The position numbers and the translations under genes were made by a program. Shown here one piece after another: positions 1 to 5,668 of a stretch of 6,209 nt of DNA. Source of the DNA: an uncultured Helicobacter sp. Lineage in GTDB: Bacteria; Campylobacterota; Campylobacteria; Campylobacterales; Helicobacteraceae. The stretch covers positions 1 to 6,209 of the forward strand of contig CALVAF010000083.1 of assembly GCA_944325475.1 (NCBI GenBank), given 5' to 3'. The notes beneath the pieces are model-generated. The model had not been told where the DNA came from and made no database searches. It saw nothing but the letters and a program-made list of their open reading frames with translations. Within the stretch, counting starts at the first letter, position 1. Each line of letters opens with the position of its first letter.

Positions 1-135
1 GAGGGTGAATATTTGGAATTCACCCATACGGCGACTTCCCGCTTAACCTTTGCAAAAGGCGCTATTAAAGCTGCCCTTTGGCTTAAAAATCAACCCAACA
101 ACCTTTATAGTATCGAAGATTCTTTAGGATTATAG
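1..135 (+). CDS. dapB: 4-hydroxy-tetrahydrodipicolinate reductase, C-terminal end (partial)
   Basis: This is the last 44 codons of a gene that enters from the left edge, in frame from base 1 to the TAG at 133-135. DapB reduces the dipicolinate precursor with NAD(P)H in the cytoplasmic diaminopimelate/lysine pathway, which also feeds peptidoglycan. The visible piece matches the DapB C-terminus: a LEFTHTATSRLTFAKGA stretch followed by a KAALWL segment, resembling the LE-TH-ASSRMTFA-GA-ALWL pattern of the E. coli enzyme. This region belongs to the C-terminal substrate-binding/tetramerisation domain. The N-terminal Rossmann fold and catalytic residues are outside the window and cannot be judged. 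The purF start lies 7 nt downstream and its ribosome binding site overlaps this stop codon, so the two genes are probably co-transcribed. The same dapB-purF neighbourhood is known in Campylobacter. Identification is confident despite the short length. Confidence 0.9.
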   Translation, partial: EGEYLEFTHTATSRLTFAKGAIKAALWLKNQPNNLYSIEDSLGL

Positions 136-140
136 GAAAA
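134..140 (+). promoter_or_regulatory. Ribosome binding site of purF, overlapping the dapB stop
   Basis: An AGGA core followed by AAA lies 5-6 nt before the ATG at 143. It shares bases with the upstream TAG stop, which suggests termination on dapB and initiation on purF are linked. Confidence 0.6.
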
Positions 141-142
141 CA

Positions 143-1513
143 ATGGAAGACAGAAGCTGGAATGAAGAATGCGCAGTGGTAGGGGTTTATAATGCTCCAA
201 ATGCCGCAAGTATCGCTTATTATTCTCTTTTTTCAATGCAACACCGCGGGCAGGAAGCCACTGGGATTGCCTCAAGCAATGGAGAGAGAATCACTACAAT
301 TAAAGACCATGGGCTAGTGACTGATGTTTTTTGCGATGAAACTTTGAAAAAACTCAAAGGTTTTAGCGCTGTGGGGCATAATCGCTATGCGACTGCTGGG
401 GCTGATTCACTAAGCGATGCACAGCCTATCTTTGCACGCTATGATTTAGGGGAAGTAGCAATCGTGCATAATGGAAACCTCACTAACGCTGATAAAATCC
501 GTAATGCTCTCATTAAAGAAGGAGCGATTTTTCAAAGCCATATGGACACAGAAAACCTCATTCACCTCATCGCAAAAGCCAAGCAAGAAAACCTCATAGA
601 ACGAATCAAAGAAGCGGTTTTGAAACTAGAAGGAGCATTTTGTTTTATCATTTTAAGCCGCCAAAAAATGTTTGTGATTCGAGATAGAAATGGTTTTAGA
701 CCCTTAAGTTTAGGGCAGATTCAAAATAACGATGGCAGTATTGGATACATTGTTGCGAGTGAAACCTGTGCGTTTGACTTAGTCAATGCCAAGTATGTGC
801 GCGATGTGGAACCCGGGGAAATGCTCGTGTTATCAAAAAAGGGTATTGAAAGCCATCGCATTATACCACCAAGCCCCTACCCTTGCGTGTTTGAATATGT
901 GTATTTTGCGCGTCCAGATAGTCATATTTTTGGGAGGCTCGTTTATAATATCAGAAAAGCGATGGGAGTAGAACTTGCTAAAGAGAATCCAGTGGAAGCA
1001 GATATTGTGATTCCAGTACCTGATAGCGGTGTCGCAGCCGCACTTGGCTACTCACAAGAAAGCGGAATCCCCTTTGAATTAGGAATCATCAGAAACCACT
1101 ATGTAGGACGCACTTTCATTGAACCAACACAGCAAATACGGGAATTAAAAGTCAAGCTGAAGCTAAACCCTATTAGAGAATTGATAGAAAATAAACGCAT
1201 TATTATCATTGATGATTCGATAGTTAGAGGGACGACAAGCAGACAGATTGTAAAAATACTCCGCGATTGTGGTGCTAAAGAAATCCATATGAAAATCTCC
1301 TCTCCACCAACGATTTCCCCCTGTTTTTATGGGGTAGATACCCCAAGCAAAGAAGAACTTATCAGCACAAAAATGAGCAATGAGGAAGTTTGCAATTTTA
1401 TCAAAGCCGATTCTTTATCTTTCCTCTCCCTTGAAGGCTTAAAGCACAGCATAGGGGTAGAAAATTACCAATTCTGTCAAGCCTGTTTTGATGGCAATTA
1501 CATCGTGAGGTGA
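143..1513 (+). CDS. purF: Amidophosphoribosyltransferase (glutamine PRPP amidotransferase), Fe-S type
   Basis: PurF catalyses the committed step of de novo purine synthesis, making 5-phosphoribosylamine from PRPP and glutamine in the cytosol. The 456 residues form an N-terminal Ntn-type glutaminase domain (about 10-235) and a C-terminal phosphoribosyltransferase domain (about 255-420). The likely nucleophile is Cys10 in NEECAVVGVY, so the first nine residues would be a propeptide removed autocatalytically, as in Bacillus subtilis PurF. Other glutaminase motifs are HRGQE (34-38), GHNRYATAG (78-86), HNGNL (109-113) and Asp135. The PRPP-binding loop DDSIVRGTTS is at 357-366. Cys248, Cys394, Cys445 and Cys448 (FCQAC) align with the four cysteines that hold the 4Fe-4S cluster in the Bacillus enzyme, so this is the Fe-S, propeptide-bearing class rather than the E. 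coli class, which starts at Cys2. The start at 143 has a good ribosome binding site. The next gene begins 4 nt after the stop. The gene appears intact. Confidence 0.97.
   Translation: MEDRSWNEECAVVGVYNAPNAASIAYYSLFSMQHRGQEATGIASSNGERITTIKDHGLVTDVFCDETLKKLKGFSAVGHNRYATAGADSLSDAQPIFARYDLGEVAIVHNGNLTNADKIRNALIKEGAIFQSHMDTENLIHLIAKAKQENLIERIKEAVLKLEGAFCFIILSRQKMFVIRDRNGFRPLSLGQIQNNDGSIGYIVASETCAFDLVNAKYVRDVEPGEMLVLSKKGIESHRIIPPSPYPCVFEYVYFARPDSHIFGRLVYNIRKAMGVELAKENPVEADIVIPVPDSGVAAALGYSQESGIPFELGIIRNHYVGRTFIEPTQQIRELKVKLKLNPIRELIENKRIIIIDDSIVRGTTSRQIVKILRDCGAKEIHMKISSPPTISPCFYGVDTPSKEELISTKMSNEEVCNFIKADSLSFLSLEGLKHSIGVENYQFCQACFDGNYIVR
1505..1512 (+). promoter_or_regulatory. Ribosome binding site of the radical SAM gene, within the purF 3' end
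   Basis: GTGAGGTG with a GAGGTG core covers the last purF codons and its stop, 5-7 nt before the ATG at 1518. It supports that start and translation closely tied to purF. Confidence 0.65.
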
Positions 1514-1517
1514 ATTC

Positions 1518-2480
1518 ATGAAACAAATGCTAACTTTTGGACGTTATTGCAAAAGACGCTTTGGGCAGAGAGTGAGGAAAATCCCTATCGCCCTTGCTGG
1601 ATTTACCTGCCCCAATATTGATGGCAGTGTTGCTAAAGGGGGTTGCATTTTTTGCAAAAACGAAAGTTTTTCACCAACCCTAGAACACGAACCCAAAGTC
1701 CCCCTAAAAATTAATCCCAAAATGCAAGAAAATCCACTATTGCCAATGCAGCTTAAGCAGCTACACAGCCAATACCAATGGCAAACAGATTTCCACAAAA
1801 ACAAATTTGGCGTGGCAAAATATCTAATTTATTTCCAATCTTTTACCAACACCTACGCCCCTTTTGACACTCTACAAAAACTTTACACCCAAGCACTCAA
1901 TCTCCCCAATATTGTTGGAATGTCTATTGGCACAAGAACTGATAGTGTGAGTTTGGAATTGCTAGATTATCTTGCTCATTTACAAAAATCAAAAAAACAA
2001 GAAATTTGGATAGAGTATGGAATCCAATCTATCTATGATGAAACCCTAAAACTCATCAATCGCGGACATGGTACAGAGGGAATGGAATATTGGATTACAC
2101 AAGCTAAAAAAAGGGGGTTGAAAGTCTGCTCACACATCATCTATGGACTCCCCAAAGAAACCAAAGAAATGATGCTAAATAGCCTCAAACAAGTGTTACA
2201 ATGGGGCAGTGATGGAATCAAAATCCACCCTCTTTATATCATCGAAAAAACCATTTTAGCTCAAATGCACGCCAAGGGCGAATACAAGCCTATCACACTT
2301 AGCAATTACATTGATTTAATCGTCGAATCACTCAAAATCATTCCGCAAAATGTCGTGATTCATCGCATAAGTGCTGGAGTGAGAAACGATACTCTCATCG
2401 CACCTAAATGGTGCTTTGATAAAAATATCCAAATGCGTGCTATTCGCGATGCGCTAAGAGCTGCTGGAATTGAATACTAA
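1518..2480 (+). CDS. TIGR01212 / YhcC-type radical SAM protein (possible tRNA wobble-uridine modification enzyme, MnmL-like)
   Basis: This 320-residue cytosolic protein is a radical SAM enzyme. Cys31, Cys43 and Cys46 form the C-x11-C-x2-C motif (TCPN...GGCIFC) of the TIGR01212/COG1242 family, which includes E. coli YhcC and B. subtilis YtqA; this differs from the classical C-x3-C-x2-C spacing. Further family blocks follow in order: YFQSFTNTYAP, VGMSIGTRTDS, WIEYGIQS, INRGH, HIIYGLPKE, GIKIHPLYI and a C-terminal HRISAG. The length is close to the roughly 310 residues usual for the family. The YtqA branch has been reported (MnmL) to act on the 5-carboxymethylaminomethyl group of tRNA wobble uridine; carrying that role over to this protein is my inference, since the family may not be uniform. 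It sits between purF and a cysteine hydrolase with gaps of 4 and 10 nt, so it is probably in the same operon. Family assignment is firm; substrate is uncertain. Confidence 0.9.
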   Translation: MKQMLTFGRYCKRRFGQRVRKIPIALAGFTCPNIDGSVAKGGCIFCKNESFSPTLEHEPKVPLKINPKMQENPLLPMQLKQLHSQYQWQTDFHKNKFGVAKYLIYFQSFTNTYAPFDTLQKLYTQALNLPNIVGMSIGTRTDSVSLELLDYLAHLQKSKKQEIWIEYGIQSIYDETLKLINRGHGTEGMEYWITQAKKRGLKVCSHIIYGLPKETKEMMLNSLKQVLQWGSDGIKIHPLYIIEKTILAQMHAKGEYKPITLSNYIDLIVESLKIIPQNVVIHRISAGVRNDTLIAPKWCFDKNIQMRAIRDALRAAGIEY

Positions 2481-2485
2481 AGGAG
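2481..2485 (+). promoter_or_regulatory. Ribosome binding site that fixes the hydrolase start at 2491
   Basis: AGGAG lies 5 nt before the ATG at 2491, an ideal spacing. The in-frame ATG at 2470 lies inside the preceding gene, and AGGAG is downstream of it and cannot serve it. The start at 2491 is therefore preferred. Confidence 0.8.
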
Positions 2486-2490
2486 AAAAA

Positions 2491-3045
2491 ATGCCATCAT
2501 ATACCCTCAAACAAAATGCAAGATTAATTAATGAAAAATGTGTCTTTGTCTGCATTGACATTCAAGAGAAGCTTTTTAAAGTCATGCAAAATCAAGAAAA
2601 GCTTTTAAAAAATACCAATAACCTTCTCAAATGCGCAGAACTTTTCAAACAAAATATATTGGTGCTAGAACAGTATCCAAAGGGCTTAGGCAAAGCAATT
2701 GTCTATCACACAGCAACGCTTGAAAAAAATTCTTTTAGTGCTTTTGGTGCAGAATCTTTTTGTCAGGCGCTTGCAGATTCTGGCACACAAACCCTCATTC
2801 TCTTTGGAATTGAGAGTCACATCTGTGTGCGAGAAACTGCCCTTGATGCTTTGGAGCGAGATTTTAAAGTGCTTGTTGTTGAAGACGCTTGTAGCGCTAG
2901 AGATTCCCAAAATCATACCTTAGCAATGCAGGAAATGCGAGATTTGGGGATAAGAATCACCAACACCGAAAGCACGCTTTTTTCTTTTCTTTTGCATTCT
3001 AAAGAAGAAAATTTCAAAGCCATTAGCACACTCATCAAAGAATAA
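2491..3045 (+). CDS. Isochorismatase-like cysteine hydrolase (ISOC1/ISOC2-YcaC-like), substrate unknown
   Basis: With the start at 2491 the product has 184 residues, typical of a single-domain isochorismatase-like hydrolase. The expected Asp-Lys-Cys triad is present: Asp23 in CIDIQEK, Lys79 in LEKNSFSAF and Cys112 in GIESHICVRETALD. The GIE-H-C segment carries the usual nucleophile elbow with a cis-peptide. The EQYPKGLG block (60-67) and the FKAI--LIKE tail resemble the ISOC1/ISOC2-YcaC branch rather than nicotinamidases or true siderophore isochorismatases. No signal peptide or membrane segment is seen, so it should be cytosolic. Members of this branch have mostly unassigned substrates; amides or imino compounds are common in the wider superfamily. 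It begins 10 nt after the radical SAM gene and is the last gene of the dapB-purF block. An extended start at 2470 would add seven residues and overlap the upstream gene, and is less likely. Confidence 0.88.
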   Translation: MPSYTLKQNARLINEKCVFVCIDIQEKLFKVMQNQEKLLKNTNNLLKCAELFKQNILVLEQYPKGLGKAIVYHTATLEKNSFSAFGAESFCQALADSGTQTLILFGIESHICVRETALDALERDFKVLVVEDACSARDSQNHTLAMQEMRDLGIRITNTESTLFSFLLHSKEENFKAISTLIKE

Positions 3046-3047
3046 AC

Positions 3048-3089
3048 TACTAAAGCAAAAAATCAAGCAAAAAATGCTATACTAAAGCA
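3048..3089 (+). repeat. 10-nt direct repeat pair flanking the promoter core
   Basis: TACTAAAGCA occurs at 3048-3057 and at 3080-3089, 32 nt apart and identical. The second copy overlaps the -10 element and the likely start point. It could be a paired protein site or leftover sequence duplication. Confidence 0.75.
3053..3075 (+). repeat. Tandem 11-nt direct repeat, period 12
   Basis: AAGCAAAAAAT occurs at 3053-3063 and again, without mismatch, at 3065-3075, separated by one base. The copies put the A-tracts on nearly the same DNA face upstream of the -10 element. Confidence 0.85.
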
Positions 3090-3092
3090 TTT
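3072..3092 (+). repeat. 7-bp perfect inverted repeat overlapping the -10 element
   Basis: AAATGCT (3072-3078) and AGCATTT (3086-3092) are exact reverse complements around a 7-nt loop. The only G/C pairs are two in each stem, and the downstream T-run is short and broken (TTTATTT), so as a terminator for the upstream operon it would be weak. Its overlap with TATACT at 3078-3083 makes an operator role equally possible. Confidence 0.6.
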
Positions 3093-3105
3093 ATTTACAA
3101 AATTT

Positions 3106-3111
3106 GGAGGG
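3106..3111 (+). promoter_or_regulatory. Strong ribosome binding site deciding the clpS TTG start
   Basis: GGAGGG ends 4 nt before the TTG at 3116. An in-frame TTG at 3104 runs into this motif and so cannot use it, which favours initiation at 3116. Confidence 0.8.
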
Positions 3112-3115
3112 AAAA

Positions 3116-3421
3116 TTGCCCAAACAAACGCAAATTGAAAACACAACTGAAATTCTTGAAAAACTACAAGACCCTATCCGCTACAAAGTCATTTTGCTTA
3201 ATGATGATTACACGACGCAGGATTTTGTGATTGAAATTTTGCAAAAAATCTTTCACAAAGATTTTGAAGAGTCTCTTAATCTTATGTTACAAATCCACCA
3301 CAATGGGCGTGGAATGTGTGGAATCTATCCCTATGATATCGCAGAAACCAAAGCCACACAAGTTAGAAAAATGGCAAAAGAAAAGCAATTCCCCCTAAGG
3401 GCTATCTTAGAAAAAATATAA
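3116..3421 (+). CDS. clpS: ATP-dependent Clp protease adaptor protein ClpS (TTG start)
   Basis: ClpS binds proteins with destabilising N-terminal residues and hands them to the N-domain of ClpA for degradation by ClpAP. Starting at TTG 3116 gives 101 residues, normal for the family, with an N-terminus (MPKQTQ) like that of Campylobacter ClpS. An unstructured tail of about 20 residues is followed by the single ClpS domain. The N-degron pocket is visible: Asn29, Asp30, Asp31 and Thr33 in LNDDYTT, Val38, Met57, Ile60 and His61 in LMLQIHH, aligning with E. coli Asn34, Asp35, Asp36, Thr38, Val43, Met62, Val65 and His66. The gatekeeper Met40 of E. coli corresponds to Gln35 here, which is unusual. 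The clpA start lies 9 nt after the stop, so the pair should be one transcript from the promoter just upstream. The alternative start at 3104 would add four residues. Confidence 0.95.
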   Translation: MPKQTQIENTTEILEKLQDPIRYKVILLNDDYTTQDFVIEILQKIFHKDFEESLNLMLQIHHNGRGMCGIYPYDIAETKATQVRKMAKEKQFPLRAILEKI

Positions 3422-3430
3422 AGAAGAATT

Positions 3431-5668
3431 ATGATTGAAATCAGTAAAGAATTAAATTATGTTTTACAGAGCGCACAAAATCGTGCAAGGCATTTGGGAC
3501 ACGAATATTTAACCCTAGAGCACATCTTTCACTCTCTTTTGGATAATCAAACCATCATCAAAACCATTCAAGAATGCGGCGGCAATATCAAAGCCATTAA
3601 ATCGCAAATCGAGCGGTATCTTGCGCATTTTTTGCAATCTTATCCTAATGCTAATGAGCTACCCATAGAGACTCTAGCTGTAACACGAGTCATTGAGATT
3701 ATGGTTAGCCATGTCAAAGGCGCACAACGTAAGGAAGCACAGGTAAGCGATTTGCTAGCTGCAATTTTAGAAGAAGACAAAGCCTTTTGCACCCAACTTC
3801 TCAAAGCCCAAGGAATTACACGTTTAAATGTTTTAGAACACATTACAGAAAATCAAGATTTACAACAATCTCAAAAGAGCGAAAAAGACGAAAATAAACT
3901 AGAAAGCGCGCTAGAAAAATACTGCATCAACCTCACAAAAGAAGCAAAAGAAGGTAGAATCGACCCCATTATTGGCAGGGATAGAGAGATAGAGCGATGC
4001 CTAGAAGTGCTACTAAGACGCAAAAAAAACAATCCGCTTTTAGTGGGCGAACCAGGAGTGGGGAAAACAGCGGTGGCAGAGGGATTAGCGATTGTCCTAA
4101 ATCAAGAAAGCAATCCACTTTTTGGGAATGAGATTTTCATGCTAAATATGGGTGCGTTGGTGGCTGGGACAAAATACCGTGGGGATTTTGAAAAACGAAT
4201 TAAAACCCTAAGTGATGAGATTTTGGAGCGCAAAAATGTGATTTTATTTATCGATGAAATTCATATGCTCGTAGGTGCAGGTGCCACAAATAGCGGTAGT
4301 ATGGACGCTAGCAATCTCTTAAAACCTATGCTTGGCAGTGGCAAACTCAAATGTATCGGTGCGAGCACTTATGCTGAATACCGCAATTTTCTAGATAAAG
4401 ACAAAGCATTCTCAAGACGGTTTGCAAAAATCGATATTGACGAACCCAGTCAGGAAGAGGCAATTTTGATTCTACAAGGTGTCAAAAAATACTACGAAAA
4501 GTATCACAATGTTATTTATCCATTTGAATCACTGAAATTAGCCGTGGAACTCTCTAGCCGCTACTTGCACGACCGATTCTTGCCTGATAAGGCTATTGAT
4601 GTTATCGATGAAGTGGGGGCAGCTTACAAACTTGCAGGCAAAAGTGGCAAAGTTAGCCTCACAAGCATTAAGCAAATGGTGGCTAAAATGGCAAAGATTC
4701 CAGAAATTGAAGCCACAAAAGATGATAAAAATCTCTTAAAAAATCTACAAAAGCACTTACAGAGCCGAATCTTTGGACAAGATTTAGCTATCCAAGAAAT
4801 CGTAACTGCGCTTAAACGTAATAAAGCCGGACTTGGTGCGCCCAACAAACCCATTGGTTCTTTTCTTTTTAGCGGTCCAAGTGGAGTGGGAAAGACAGAA
4901 CTAGCTAAAGAAATCGCTAGGGCTTTAGGGATTAACTTTGAACGTATCGATATGAGCGAATATATGGAAAAATACTCTAGCTCCGGACTTATTGGTGCTC
5001 CTGCAGGCTATGTTGGCTATGACAAAGGTGGAATCCTAACAGAAATGATTAAGAAAAATCCTCATACTCTTTTGCTTTTAGATGAAATTGAAAAGGCGCA
5101 TCCTGATGTTTTGAATATCTTTTTGCAAGTCATGGATAATGCTAAACTCACTGATAATAATGGTGAGAGCGCAGATTTTTCTTCTGTGATTTTAATTATG
5201 ACTTCCAATGTGGGTTCCAAAGAAGCTCCAACGCTTGGATTCACACAAGATTCCGCTGCAAAATTCAATACTGCTATTAAGGACAATTTCACACCCGAAT
5301 TCCGCAATCGTCTTGATGCTATCATCGCCTTTAATCCGCTAAGTGAAGCTGAGATTCTAAAAATCGTGGATAAAAATATCAGCGACCTAAACACACAAAT
5401 CGCTCCTAAAAACATTCAAATTCTGCTTGATAAAAATGCTAAAGCTAAACTTGCAGAACTCGGATACAACCCAGAACTTGGGGCAAGACCGCTTGGACTT
5501 GTGATTCAAGAAAAAATCAAGAATCCCCTTAGCGATTCAATGCTTTTTGGAGAATTAGAAAAAGGTGGAGAAATCAGCTTTAGCTATGATAAAAAAAGCG
5601 ATTCTTTTACTTACAAAGTCAAATCCCAAAAGCCAACAAAAGCTGATAAAACCAAAAGAAGCCATTAA
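3431..5668 (+). CDS. clpA: ATP-dependent Clp protease ATP-binding subunit ClpA
   Basis: ClpA is the hexameric AAA+ unfoldase that threads substrates into ClpP in the cytosol. The 745 residues match the usual ClpA length. A Clp N-domain (about 1-145, two helical repeats, with HEYLTLEHI near the start) is the docking site for ClpS. A charged linker (about 145-160) leads to the first AAA domain, with Walker A GEPGVGKT at 206-213 and Walker B ILFIDE at 271-276. The second AAA domain has Walker A GPSGVGKT at 482-489 and Walker B LLLLDE at 547-552, followed by the ELGARPLG sensor-2 region. There is no ClpB-type coiled-coil middle domain. Leu602-Gly603-Phe604 lies where E. coli ClpA has its Ile-Gly-Leu ClpP-docking loop, so it should work with ClpP, which is not in this window. 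The tail is Lys-rich. The ribosome binding site is a modest AAGAAG at 3421-3426. The stop overlaps the start of the next gene by one base. Confidence 0.97.
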   Translation: MIEISKELNYVLQSAQNRARHLGHEYLTLEHIFHSLLDNQTIIKTIQECGGNIKAIKSQIERYLAHFLQSYPNANELPIETLAVTRVIEIMVSHVKGAQRKEAQVSDLLAAILEEDKAFCTQLLKAQGITRLNVLEHITENQDLQQSQKSEKDENKLESALEKYCINLTKEAKEGRIDPIIGRDREIERCLEVLLRRKKNNPLLVGEPGVGKTAVAEGLAIVLNQESNPLFGNEIFMLNMGALVAGTKYRGDFEKRIKTLSDEILERKNVILFIDEIHMLVGAGATNSGSMDASNLLKPMLGSGKLKCIGASTYAEYRNFLDKDKAFSRRFAKIDIDEPSQEEAILILQGVKKYYEKYHNVIYPFESLKLAVELSSRYLHDRFLPDKAIDVIDEVGAAYKLAGKSGKVSLTSIKQMVAKMAKIPEIEATKDDKNLLKNLQKHLQSRIFGQDLAIQEIVTALKRNKAGLGAPNKPIGSFLFSGPSGVGKTELAKEIARALGINFERIDMSEYMEKYSSSGLIGAPAGYVGYDKGGILTEMIKKNPHTLLLLDEIEKAHPDVLNIFLQVMDNAKLTDNNGESADFSSVILIMTSNVGSKEAPTLGFTQDSAAKFNTAIKDNFTPEFRNRLDAIIAFNPLSEAEILKIVDKNISDLNTQIAPKNIQILLDKNAKAKLAELGYNPELGARPLGLVIQEKIKNPLSDSMLFGELEKGGEISFSYDKKSDSFTYKVKSQKPTKADKTKRSH

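Larger units (their letters stand above)
3048..3092 (+). promoter_or_regulatory. Probable sigma-70 promoter for clpS-clpA, with phased A-tracts
   Basis: The 70-base gap between the hydrolase stop and clpS holds TATACT at 3078-3083, preceded by TG at 3075-3076, a good Campylobacterota -10 element. There is no -35 box near 3055-3060. Instead, two A6 runs (3057-3062 and 3069-3074) sit 12 nt apart, matching the AT-periodic upstream regions that replace the -35 in Helicobacter and Campylobacter promoters. A start point near 3089-3091 would give a leader of roughly 25 nt. The call rests on motif appearance and position only. Confidence 0.6.

Noticed and set aside
3..25. Perfect 8-bp inverted repeat GGGTGAAT/ATTCACCC with a 7-nt loop inside dapB
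   Set aside because: It lies within conserved DapB coding sequence, has no T-run after it, and one such repeat is expected by chance in about 6 kb.
2470..2490. Upstream ATG start for the isochorismatase-like gene
   Set aside because: It lies inside the preceding gene, has no suitable ribosome binding site, and adds seven non-conserved residues; AGGAG at 2481-2485 fits the ATG at 2491.
2491..3045. Siderophore-type isochorismatase or nicotinamidase
   Set aside because: No enterobactin-type or NAD-salvage neighbours are present, and the EQYPKGLG block and tail fit the ISOC/YcaC branch better.
5062..5415. 117-codon open frame on the minus strand within clpA
   Set aside because: It is antisense to the highly conserved second AAA domain of ClpA, and its product has no recognisable domain.
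3431..5668. ClpB or ClpC identity for the large AAA+ gene
   Set aside because: There is no long coiled-coil middle domain between the AAA modules, the length is about 745 residues, clpS is directly upstream, and an LGF ClpP-docking tripeptide is present, which ClpB lacks.
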